From Cohnella zeiphila (lineage in GTDB: Bacteria > Bacillota > Bacilli > Paenibacillales > Paenibacillaceae): a stretch of 64,000 nt of DNA. The notes below the pieces were generated by a model. That model searched no databases. It saw only the letters and a list, made by a program, of their open reading frames with translations, and was not told the origin of the DNA. The position numbers and the translations under genes were made by a program. The DNA lies in the NCBI RefSeq assembly GCF_014212055.1, contig NZ_JACJVO010000032.1:352641-416640 (forward strand), in the 5' to 3' direction. Below, piece by piece: positions 27,089 to 35,050 of this stretch (position 1 is its first letter; every line of letters starts with the position of its first letter).

Positions 27089-27147
27089 CGGTTCCGGCGT
27101 AGGTCATCGGTCTATCTCATTCAGTATCGGAGGAAGGGTTGAGGAGA

Positions 27148-29694
27148 ATGGCGAACAAGCTGAATCAGGTGCTGAAGCTGGGAATTTTGATCTTTGCCGC
27201 GACGGTGATCATGGCCGGGAGTTTGCCCGGGCATTCTGCGAGAGCGGCGGATATTCCGACGACCGACTTCAGCTTTGAACAAGATTTGAATGGCTGGATG
27301 CCCGTGACGGATAAGGATAACGGGAATGATCAAGACGACCGCGGAAGCGGCTTCCAAGTCTCGAGCGATAGCTCTACCGACGGGACGCACAGCGTCAAGA
27401 TGACCGATACCAAGAATTCGAGAGCCTATGGGCTGGAGAGCGGCAAACTGTCCGCCGCCGCCGGCACGACCTATATCGCCTACGCCGACGTGAAATCTCT
27501 TAGCGGCGAGAGCGAGCTGCATCTTCGTTACTATAGCGACGCCGGCAGCTTGCTGGACGAGGCCGTCGCGGTCGCGCCCGTCACGGGCGCCTGGTCTCCC
27601 GTACAGGCAAGCATGGAAGCGCCCGCGGGCACGGCCTATGCCGCTGTCCTCCTCTATTCGGACAAGATCAACACCGGTACGGCTTATTGGGATCGCGTGC
27701 GCTTCACTTCATCGTTTACGGACCTTGGCGTTCAGGTCGGAGGCGCCGCTCCGCTCGGATCGACATTCGGCAACGGGGCCAACCAGGACAAAATTTATTC
27801 CGTCGTCACCGGCAACGCCAACGACTTGCCCGTGATGCAAGTCATCGACGCCGATACGGAGAGCGTCGCGACCTCGGTGACGCTCCCGGCCGACGGCGCC
27901 CGTCCGACCGGCGTCTGGGCTACGGCGACCGCAACGGACGGAACCGTCTACTTGGGGGCTTACACGAACGGGAGAATGTACAAATACGTGCCCGGCGCGG
28001 CGGCATTGACCGATCTGGGACAGGCGATTCCCGGCGAGTCGTACGTTTACGATCTCGCGGCGGGCCGAGACGGCAAAGTATACGGCGGCACTTACAATCA
28101 TGCGGGGTTTTTCCAATACGACCCGGCGAGCGGCTTCTCCCAAATCGGCGGCATGCCGGTCTATGCGCCGCCCGGCCGGAACATTTCTTATACGAGAGCG
28201 CTGGCGTACGATGCCGTTCATGACGTCTCCTACCTGGCGGTCGGCGCGAACGCTTCGCTCGTCCGGTACGACCACGCCACCGGGCAAATGAGCGATATTT
28301 TGCCCGCCGCGTATTCCAATATCACGCTGGCGGGAGCCGTCGAATACGAGGGGGACCGGGTCTTCGTCTCGATCGGCGGATACATCGTCGTCCTGCGCGT
28401 CGACGTTCAGCCGGACGGCAGCGTGAAGACGACGGAGGAAGCCGCGATTACGGGAACGACTCCCCGCGTGTCGCCGGCTCGGAACGGCGGCGTCTATCTG
28501 ATCCAATCGGGCAAGCTGGCCCGCTACGATATCGCTTCGGCAACGGTGACCCCGATCGAGGAGACCGTTCCCGGACGCGTTCAGCGGTTCGGGTGGGTCA
28601 CGCTGGAGGATCAGGGCGATTTTCCGGGAGAGACGCTCGTCGCTCTGTGCTCTACGAACAACGAGACGTATCTGATGAAATACAACCCGCAGAACGGCGC
28701 CTTCCGCATGGCTCGGGTCGAAGGATCGCCGCGGATTCCGGGGGCCATCAACAGCATCGGCGCCGGTCCGGACGGGAGCATCTACACGAGCGCTTACTTG
28801 ACGGGAGGCTTGGGCCGGTACATCCCCTTCGCCGGGGACGCCAACGACGGCCAGCCGGAGTACGTCTTCGCCCCGATCAACCAGATCGACAAGATCGAAT
28901 CGTTCAACGGCAAGCTGTATCTGGGCGTGTATCCGGGCGGGCAGCTGTACGAATACGACCCGTCGCAGGCATGGTCGCCGGGGACTAACCCGAAGCTTCT
29001 CATCGGTACGTCGGGGTACGACCAAGACCGTCCCAAAGCGATCGCTTACGGCGATAACCGCGTCTTTATGGGCACGACGGGCAAGACGGGAGCGCTGCCG
29101 GGAGCCCTGTCCGTCTACGATTACGCGACCGGAACGACGACCGTGCACAAAAACATCGTCACCGACCAAAGCATTATCTCGCTCGCTTATCTGGACGGAA
29201 CGCTGTACGGCGGCACGACGATCCGGGGCGGACTGGAGAGCGTTCCGTCGCAGACCGAAGCGAAGCTGTTCGCTTACGACCCGGTCGCGGGCGTCAAAAC
29301 GGCCGAATACAGCCTGCCCCCGACCCCGTCGGGCAAGAAGCTGACCGCGATTACGGAGCTGATTCCGGTAGACGGCAAGCTGTGGGGCTTCGCCGAAGGA
29401 TATCTGTTCGTGTTCGACCCGGCAACCGCCGAGTTCGAATACATGGAAGAGAAGTTTGCCGACGTGACTTATCCGGGCGGCACCTACAGGGACGCGGATC
29501 TCGTGTCGGTCGCGAAGGATCCCGAGAACCTTTACGGCACGATCGGCAACAAATACTTGTTCAAGCTCAATAAGGCGAGCAAGGAAGTGACCGTCCTGCA
29601 GTCTGCCGGCGGCGCCGACATGCTGGCGGCCGACAAGGACGGCAACTTGTATTACCGCAAGGATGACACCTCGTTGTGGCGATACTCCTTCTGA
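27148..29694 (+). CDS. Secreted beta-propeller protein with N-terminal carbohydrate-binding-like domain
   Basis: The ATG at 27148 lies about 9 bases after AGGAAGG; a TTG at 27139 abuts the site. The 848-residue product has a signal peptide ending near AARA (residues 1-34) and a jelly-roll-like region at about 35-190 (FSFEQDLNGWMPV, GTAYWDRVRF), as in CBM4/9-type modules. The rest is repeated propeller blades (DGTVYLGAYTNGRMYKYVPG, DGKVYGGTYNHAGFFQYDPA, DGSIYTSAYLTGGLGRYIP). It is the last gene of the site-4 operon. Extracellular polysaccharide binding or lyase activity is possible; no active site is recognised. Confidence 0.7.
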   Translation: MANKLNQVLKLGILIFAATVIMAGSLPGHSARAADIPTTDFSFEQDLNGWMPVTDKDNGNDQDDRGSGFQVSSDSSTDGTHSVKMTDTKNSRAYGLESGKLSAAAGTTYIAYADVKSLSGESELHLRYYSDAGSLLDEAVAVAPVTGAWSPVQASMEAPAGTAYAAVLLYSDKINTGTAYWDRVRFTSSFTDLGVQVGGAAPLGSTFGNGANQDKIYSVVTGNANDLPVMQVIDADTESVATSVTLPADGARPTGVWATATATDGTVYLGAYTNGRMYKYVPGAAALTDLGQAIPGESYVYDLAAGRDGKVYGGTYNHAGFFQYDPASGFSQIGGMPVYAPPGRNISYTRALAYDAVHDVSYLAVGANASLVRYDHATGQMSDILPAAYSNITLAGAVEYEGDRVFVSIGGYIVVLRVDVQPDGSVKTTEEAAITGTTPRVSPARNGGVYLIQSGKLARYDIASATVTPIEETVPGRVQRFGWVTLEDQGDFPGETLVALCSTNNETYLMKYNPQNGAFRMARVEGSPRIPGAINSIGAGPDGSIYTSAYLTGGLGRYIPFAGDANDGQPEYVFAPINQIDKIESFNGKLYLGVYPGGQLYEYDPSQAWSPGTNPKLLIGTSGYDQDRPKAIAYGDNRVFMGTTGKTGALPGALSVYDYATGTTTVHKNIVTDQSIISLAYLDGTLYGGTTIRGGLESVPSQTEAKLFAYDPVAGVKTAEYSLPPTPSGKKLTAITELIPVDGKLWGFAEGYLFVFDPATAEFEYMEEKFADVTYPGGTYRDADLVSVAKDPENLYGTIGNKYLFKLNKASKEVTVLQSAGGADMLAADKDGNLYYRKDDTSLWRYSF

Positions 29695-29794
29695 CGGACG
29701 GAACCGGCGTTGGAAAAGAAAAACTACCTTTCCGGGCGAGGATGGGCTATAATTTCGTCAAGCGATTTTTTGTGCGACTATGAATATTGCCAAG

Positions 29795-29980
29795 CAAGTA
29801 GGTGCCCTGCCTCGACCGACGAGGCGTGGGTTAAAAGGGAAGCCGGCGTAAATCCGGCACGGTCCCGCCACTGTGAATCGGGGATCCCTCTGCAAGATGC
29901 CACTGTTCCGGGAATGGAATGGGAAGGCGAGAGGGGCTCTATACCCGACAGTCAGGAAACCTGCCTACTCGCATAGCCTG
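29795..29980 (+). promoter_or_regulatory. Cobalamin (AdoCbl/B12) riboswitch aptamer
   Basis: The conserved elements appear in order: AGGTGCCCTGCC at 29800, GGGAAGCCGGCGTAAATCCGG, GCCACTGT (within 29861-29880) and the B12 box GTCAGGAAACCTGCCTAC at 29951-29968. A TATAAT (29748-29753) about 45 bases upstream is the likely -10. Cobalamin binding to this RNA class represses downstream uptake and synthesis genes. An intrinsic terminator at 30122-30161 is the probable expression platform. It commands the ABC ATPase and cob genes, though a long leader with a repeat array intervenes. Confidence 0.93.
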
Positions 29981-30121
29981 AAGGCCCTTCGCGGAAAGGA
30001 CCGGCTGAATCAGGAATCGACGCGTGAGGCGCTTTCGCCGAATAGGCGGCGAAGCGAGCCCGCTCCGAGCAAGAGGGCTCCGACTCCGCCCTCGCTTCGA
30101 TTTGAACTCGCCTGGTAGCCG

Positions 30122-30161
30122 ACCCCCTGTTTCCCGACGGAAGCAGGGGGTTTTTCTTTTT
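30122..30161 (+). terminator. Riboswitch-associated terminator
   Basis: CCCCCTG (30123-30129) pairs with CAGGGGG (30144-30150) and is followed by TTTTTCTTTTT. Its place about 150 bases after the B12 box fits transcriptional attenuation of the cob operon. Bases 30162-30292 show no feature I can name. Confidence 0.8.
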
Positions 30162-30292
30162 CGCGCGAGGCGGAAAGGTGACGCAGGGGAGGAGCGGGTA
30201 TGGGGCTCCTTCTCTTTTCCGCCGTTGACAAACAGGGCAAGCTGAGAATAGAGCTTGTTGCTGCCGTTCCAATTAGCTTGTGGCGGTGTGAG

Positions 30293-30760
30293 GGGCGAAA
30301 GAGAGTAAACAGGTTACTACATTGGCGGAATGTTGGCGCGGTGGGCGAAAGAGAGTAAACAGATTGCTCACTTTGACGGAATGCAGGCGTGGTGGGTGAA
30401 AGAGAGTAATCAGATTACTCACATGGGCGGAATGTAGGCGAGATGGGCGAAAGAGAGTAGCTGGATTACTCACATTGGCGGAATGTTGGCGCGATGGGCG
30501 AAAGAGAGTAAACAGGTTACTTACATTGGCGGAATGTAGGCGCGGTGAGCGAAAGAGAGTAAACAGGTTACTTACATTGGCGGAATGTTGGCGCGGTGGG
30601 CGAAAGAGAGCAACTGGATTACTCACATTGGCGGAAGTTTGGCGCGATGGGCGAAAGAGAGTAATCAGATTACTCACATGGGCGGAATGTAGGCTCGGTG
30701 GGCGAAAGAGTGTAGCTGGATTACTCACATTAACGGAACTAGACACGGCGGGCGAACGAT
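30293..30760. repeat. Tandem repeat array A, about nine 51-bp units
   Basis: Unit starts are at 30293, 30343, 30394, 30445, 30496, 30547, 30598, 30649 and 30700: seven periods of exactly 51, and 50 for the first and last. Units begin GGGCGAAAGAGAGTA and contain CACATTGGCGGAATGT. The centre of several units is a palindrome, GTAATCAGATTAC; in others it varies between GTAAACAGGTTAC and GTAGCTGGATTAC. Since 51 is a multiple of 3, long frames stay open on both strands, but composition and the lack of start signals argue against coding. It lies in the leader between riboswitch and ATPase. Confidence 0.93.
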
Positions 30761-30803
30761 GAAAGGCGAGGACGGCGGTCACAGGACTCTAGGGGAGGGA
30801 CAT

Positions 30804-31730
30804 ATGAGTACAAACGTCGGTTATCGGGGACAGAGGTTCGGGGTGAAGAAGGCTTACGTTACGGAACCGGCAACCGGGATAAAGGCAGCGGAGGTTGAAG
30901 CGAAGCCTGCTACGGTAAATTGGGACCAGGCGGCGCTCGAGGCCGAAGAAATCGGCAAGCGATACGATCGATCGCCTGTTCTGGACGGCGTCGGGTTCTC
31001 GGTGCAGTCTGGCGAGTGCTTCGGCATCATCGGCCCGAACGGAAGCGGGAAATCGACGCTGCTGAAGCTGCTCTCCGGCGTCGAAGCGCCGGACGATGGG
31101 GCGGTTCGATTTGCGGGCCGGCCGCTCGGCGCCTACGGACGGAAGGAACTGGCCCGCCGGATGGCGGTGCTGGAGCAGGAGACGCTTCCTCCGGTCGGTT
31201 TTACGGTGCGGGAGGTTGTCGAGATGGGGCGTTATCCGCACCAGAATTGGCTCGGCGACGAAACGGAGGACTCGGAAGAGCGAATCGATTCGATTATGCG
31301 GAAGCTCGGCTTGAGCCGGATGGCGGGCCGCACGCTGGAGCACTTGAGCGGCGGAGAGAAGCAGCGGGTCGCCTTGGCCAAGGTGATGGCGCAGGAACCG
31401 GAGCTGCTGATACTGGACGAGCCGACGACGTACCTGGATATCGGGCGGCAAATTCAGCTGATGGACCGGATTCGGGAGTGGCAGGACGAAGCGAGGCTGA
31501 CGGTCATCGCGGTGCTGCACGATCTGAACCTGGCGGCGCTGTATTGCGATCGGCTGCTGCTGCTTCATCGCGGCCGAGTGGCCGGCATCGGCACGCCGGC
31601 GGAGATGCTGACCGCGGAACGGCTGGCCGAAGTGTACGGCATCGCGCCGATCCTGACGACGCATCCGGTTCGCGGCGTACCGCAGGTGCTTCTGCAGCCG
31701 GGCGGCTGGATGCCGGGAACGGAAGATTAA
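30804..31730 (+). CDS. ABC transporter ATP-binding protein, FecE/BtuD type
   Basis: The ATG at 30804 has GGGGAGGG upstream, giving 308 residues. It has Walker A GPNGSGKST (77-85), the Q-loop region AVLEQETLPPVGFTVREVVE, signature LSGGEKQR (about 181-188), Walker B LLILDEPTTYLD and the H-loop VLHDLNLAAL. The VREVVEMGRYPH segment is typical of importers for siderophores and corrinoids. Control by the B12 riboswitch suggests cobalamin or cobinamide import. No permease or binding protein adjoins it, so the partners are elsewhere. The first 45 residues are an extra, poorly conserved N-terminal extension. Repeat arrays flank the gene on both sides. Confidence 0.88.
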   Translation: MSTNVGYRGQRFGVKKAYVTEPATGIKAAEVEAKPATVNWDQAALEAEEIGKRYDRSPVLDGVGFSVQSGECFGIIGPNGSGKSTLLKLLSGVEAPDDGAVRFAGRPLGAYGRKELARRMAVLEQETLPPVGFTVREVVEMGRYPHQNWLGDETEDSEERIDSIMRKLGLSRMAGRTLEHLSGGEKQRVALAKVMAQEPELLILDEPTTYLDIGRQIQLMDRIREWQDEARLTVIAVLHDLNLAALYCDRLLLLHRGRVAGIGTPAEMLTAERLAEVYGIAPILTTHPVRGVPQVLLQPGGWMPGTED

Positions 31731-31760
31731 GCTTGGAGCCGAATGCGGCGGGACGCGATT

Positions 31761-32378
31761 AGAGCGGCAGAAGCACGGGAGAAGCGAGCTGTAAGCGCAC
31801 GAAGTGAAGTTAGAGAGGCAGAAGCGCGGAGAAGCCAGCTGTAAGCGCACGAAGTGGAGTTAGAGCGGCAGAAGCACGGGAGAAGCGAGCTGTAAGCGCA
31901 CGAAGTGAAGTTAGAGAGGCAGAAGCGCGGAGAAGCCAGCTGTAAGCGCACGAAGTGGAGTTAGAGCGGAAGAAGCGCGGAGAAGCGAACTGTAAGTGTA
32001 CGAAGTGAAGTTAGAGCGGCAGAAGCGCGGATAGGCGAGCTGTAAGTGCACGAGGCGAAGTTAAAGCGGCAGAAGTGGCGGATAGGCGAGCTGTTAGTAC
32101 ACGAAGTGGAGTTAGAGCGGCAGAAGCACGGGAGAAGTGAGCTGTAAGTGCACGAGGCGAAGTTAAAGCGGCAGAAGTGGCGGATAGGCGAGCTGTTAGT
32201 GCACGAAGTGGAGTTAGAGCGGTAGAAGCACGGGAGAAGTGAGCTGTAAGCTCACGAAGTGGAGTTAGAGAGTCAGATGCGCGGGAGAAGTGAGCTGTAA
32301 GCGCACGAAGTGGAGTTAGAGCGGCAGAAGCGCGGAGAAGCGAGCTGTAAGCGCACGAAGTGAAGTTAGAGCGGAAGT
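31761..32378. repeat. Tandem repeat array B, about twelve 50-51-bp units
   Basis: The recurrent block GTTAGAGCGGCAGAAGC begins units at 31761, 31812, 31862, 31913, 31963, 32013, 32063, 32114, 32165, 32216, 32267 and 32318, ending near 32378. Spacing is 50 or 51. Other shared parts are GAGCTGTAAGCGCACGAAGT. The first units alternate (GCACGGG with GCGCGG), giving a 101-bp higher-order period. The sequence is unrelated to array A despite the same period. It fills the 687-base gap between the ATPase and cobT; I see no gene in it. Confidence 0.93.
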
Positions 32379-32417
32379 TTGCAACCAAAGCGACATGAGA
32401 GACATTTGGGGGAATGA

Positions 32418-33470
32418 ATGATGGAAAAGCTGCAAAAGGCCATCGAAGCGGTAAGACCGCTGGACGAGCGGGCAATGGAGGAAACGCGGCGCAGATTGGA
32501 CCGGTTGACGAAGCCGCCGGGAAGCTTGGGGCGGCTGGAGGAGCTGGCGGTCCAACTTGCGGGTATTGCCGGAACGAGCGAGCTTGCGGTCGTCCGCAAG
32601 GCGGTAGTCGTCATGGCCGGGGATCACGGCGTCTGCGAAGAAGGGGTCAGCGCGTTCCCGCAGGAAGTGACCGGGCAGATGGTGCTTAATTTTCTGAACG
32701 GGGGAGCGGCGATCAACGTTCTGGCCGGACAGGCCGGAGCGGACGTCGTATGCGTCGACATGGGGATCAAGGCGCAGTTGAAGGACGAGCGCCTGATCTC
32801 CCGCAACGTGCGGGCGGGAACCGCGAACATCGTCCGGGGGCCGGCGATGACCCGGGAAGAGGCGGTTCGGGCGGTCGAGGCCGGAATCGGACTGGCGGAG
32901 GAGCTGGCGGCCCAAGGAGTCGGAGTGCTGGCGACCGGCGAGATGGGCATCGGCAACACGACGCCGAGCTCGGCGATGCTGGCGGCACTCTGCGGCTTGG
33001 AGCCGGAAGATGTCGTCGGCCGGGGAACGGGCGTCGACGAGGCGGGCCTGGTTCGCAAGCGGGAAGCGGTCGCGAGCGCAATCCGGACGAACCGGCCCGA
33101 CAGCGAAGATCCGCTGGACGTGATCGCCAAAGTTGGCGGGCTGGAGATTGCCGGGCTGGCCGGCCTCGTCATCGGGGCGGCGGCGAACCGGCTGCCCGTC
33201 GTGATCGACGGCTTCATCTCGACGGTGGCGGCGCTCGTCGCCTGCCGGCTCGTCCCGGCCGCGCAAGCTTATCTCATTCCCTCGCACCTTTCCGAGGAAA
33301 GGGGACATCGGCTGGCGCTCGGGCAGCTCGGCCTGGACCCGCTGCTGCATCTGGGCATGCGGCTCGGGGAAGGAACGGGGGCGGCTCTATGCTTCCCGCT
33401 GCTGGACGCGGCCGTTCAGGTGCTGAACAAGATGGCGACGTTCGACAGCGCGGGCGTATCGGAGAGCTGA
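32418..33470 (+). CDS. cobT: Nicotinate-nucleotide--dimethylbenzimidazole phosphoribosyltransferase
   Basis: CobT makes alpha-ribazole-5'-phosphate from nicotinate mononucleotide and dimethylbenzimidazole for the lower ligand of B12. The 350-residue length is typical. Landmarks are TKPPGSLGRLEELA (about 32-45), VVMAGDHGVCEEGVSAFP, FLNGGAAINVLA, and the C-terminal LGMRLGEGTGAAL. Two adjacent ATGs (32418, 32421) follow a G-rich site. First of seven cob genes with mostly overlapping or closely spaced junctions. Confidence 0.95.
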   Translation: MMEKLQKAIEAVRPLDERAMEETRRRLDRLTKPPGSLGRLEELAVQLAGIAGTSELAVVRKAVVVMAGDHGVCEEGVSAFPQEVTGQMVLNFLNGGAAINVLAGQAGADVVCVDMGIKAQLKDERLISRNVRAGTANIVRGPAMTREEAVRAVEAGIGLAEELAAQGVGVLATGEMGIGNTTPSSAMLAALCGLEPEDVVGRGTGVDEAGLVRKREAVASAIRTNRPDSEDPLDVIAKVGGLEIAGLAGLVIGAAANRLPVVIDGFISTVAALVACRLVPAAQAYLIPSHLSEERGHRLALGQLGLDPLLHLGMRLGEGTGAALCFPLLDAAVQVLNKMATFDSAGVSES

Positions 33471-33512
33471 GCGGAGAAAAGCGTGTAACGGAAGAGGAGC
33501 GTGAACGCGGTC

Positions 33513-34079
33513 ATGATCGCGATGGTAACCGGCGGGGCCCGCAGCGGCAAAAGCGCCTTCGCCGAGCAATATGCGGCGCGCAAGGCGGATCGGGGCATTT
33601 ATGTGGCGACGTCGCAGGCATTGGACGACGGAATGCGGGAGCGGATCGCAAGGCATCGCGGGCGGCGGGCGGAGATGGATTTTCGCTGGGAGACGATAGA
33701 GGAACCGCTCGATCTGGTCGGCGTTCTGAAGCGGACGGAAAGGGAGCCGGTCGTCCTGGTCGATTGCCTGACGCTGTGGCTGACGAACGTGCTCCTTCGC
33801 AAGGATGACGCGGAGGAAGAAGCGTCGCGCCGCGTGCTGGAGCAAGTGGACGAATTGGCCGACACGCTGCGCGGGCATTCCGGCCATGTCGTTCTGGTGA
33901 CGAACGAAGTCGGGGACGGCATCGTGCCCGAATATCCGCTCGGCCGGTTGTATCGCGACTTGGCCGGCTTGACGAACCAGAGGGTCGCCGCGGCGAGCGA
34001 TCAGGTATTTCTCGTAACGGCGGGAATTCCCGTCGAGTTGAAAAGCATCGCGTACCGTTGGCCGGACGAGCGCTCATGA
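33513..34079 (+). CDS. cobU: Adenosylcobinamide kinase / adenosylcobinamide-phosphate guanylyltransferase
   Basis: CobU phosphorylates adenosylcobinamide and then transfers GMP to it. The 188-residue product has the P-loop GGARSGKS (7-14), the guanylate-site region RHRGRR, VLVDCLTLWLTN and VTNEVGDGIVP, all family hallmarks. The ATG at 33513 is 13 bases after AGGAG; a GTG at 33501 is too close to it, so the start is not settled. The stop overlaps the cbiB start (ATGA). Confidence 0.93.
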   Translation: MIAMVTGGARSGKSAFAEQYAARKADRGIYVATSQALDDGMRERIARHRGRRAEMDFRWETIEEPLDLVGVLKRTEREPVVLVDCLTLWLTNVLLRKDDAEEEASRRVLEQVDELADTLRGHSGHVVLVTNEVGDGIVPEYPLGRLYRDLAGLTNQRVAAASDQVFLVTAGIPVELKSIAYRWPDERS

Positions 34080-35050
34080 TTTTTCATTCGTGGCGGGAAA
34101 CGGTCCTGATCGCCCTGTTGGCGATCGCCGTCGACTGGCTGGTCGGCGATCCGGCCCGGCTGCCGCACCCGGTTGTCGGCATCGGCAAACTGATCTCGTT
34201 CCTGGAAAAAAGGCTGCTGCGAAACGGACTCCCTTCGGCGGCGGCCCGCTTGAGAGGAACGGCGCTTACGTTGACCGTGACGGCATCGTCCGGAGCGCTG
34301 GCATGGGCCGCTGTGGCGCTGGCCGGGCTCCTTCATCCGTGGCTGGGGCTCGCGGCGAACGTTTGGCTCGTCTCGACGACGTTCGCGGTCAAAGGGCTGA
34401 AGCAGGCGGCTTACCGGGTATACAATCCGCTTGTAAAGGGAGATCTGGCCGAGGCGCGGGAGAAGGTCGGCTGGATCGTCGGCCGGGACACCGGGGATTT
34501 GAGCGAAAAGGAAGTGGCCCGAGCGGCCGTCGAGACGGTGGCGGAAAATACGGTGGACGCATTCGTGTCGCCGCTGTTTTTCGCGCTATTGGGAGGAGCC
34601 CCGCTCGCCATGCTGTACCGGGCGGCGAACACGCTCGATTCGATGGTGGGGTACCGCAACGAGAAATATCGCGATTTCGGCTGGGCGTCGGCCCGGCTCG
34701 ATGACGTGCTGAACTGGATTCCGGCGCGGCTTACGGGCTGGCTGCTCGCGCTTACTGCGGCGGTGCGCAAAGGGGCCTCGGCGTCCGCGTCCCTTCGGGC
34801 GATTCGCCGGTTCGCCAAGCTGCATCCAAGCCCGAACAGCGGAATTCCGGAATCGGCCGTCGCCGGGGCGCTCGGCATCGAGCTCGGAGGCACGAACCGG
34901 TACGGCGGCGTCGTGAGCGAACGGGCGCGCATGGGGTGGCCGACCCGGGAGCTGCGGGCGGACGACATCGTGTCCGCGGTCGGGATGCTGTACGGAGTGA
35001 GCTATTGGATCGCGGGGGGATTGCTGTGCGGCTTGCTGGCGGTTTGGTGA
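34076..35050 (+). CDS. cbiB: Adenosylcobinamide-phosphate synthase
   Basis: CbiB joins aminopropanol phosphate to adenosylcobyric acid at the membrane. The 324-residue polytopic protein has DWLVGDPARLPHPV (about 17-30), VAENTVDAFVSPLFFALLGG and YRNEKYRDFGWASARLDDVLNW, matching the family closely. It starts in an ATGA overlap with cobU and ends in a GTGA overlap with cobS, so translation is coupled on both sides. The enzyme is also called CobD in Pseudomonas nomenclature. Confidence 0.94.
   Translation: MIFHSWRETVLIALLAIAVDWLVGDPARLPHPVVGIGKLISFLEKRLLRNGLPSAAARLRGTALTLTVTASSGALAWAAVALAGLLHPWLGLAANVWLVSTTFAVKGLKQAAYRVYNPLVKGDLAEAREKVGWIVGRDTGDLSEKEVARAAVETVAENTVDAFVSPLFFALLGGAPLAMLYRAANTLDSMVGYRNEKYRDFGWASARLDDVLNWIPARLTGWLLALTAAVRKGASASASLRAIRRFAKLHPSPNSGIPESAVAGALGIELGGTNRYGGVVSERARMGWPTRELRADDIVSAVGMLYGVSYWIAGGLLCGLLAVW

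Noticed and set aside
29710..29753. TTGGAA at 29710 as -35 for the riboswitch promoter
   Set aside because: The spacer to TATAAT is 32 bases, far too long. Only the -10 is credible.
30273..30782. Long open frames inside arrays A and B encoding 17-residue repeats
   Set aside because: They stay open only because 51 is a multiple of three. They have no ribosome-binding site, no plausible product and are open on both strands.
30293..32378. Possible CRISPR arrays
   Set aside because: The repeats run head to tail with no unique spacers between identical short repeats. Units of 50-51 bp differ by scattered substitutions, and no cas gene is present.
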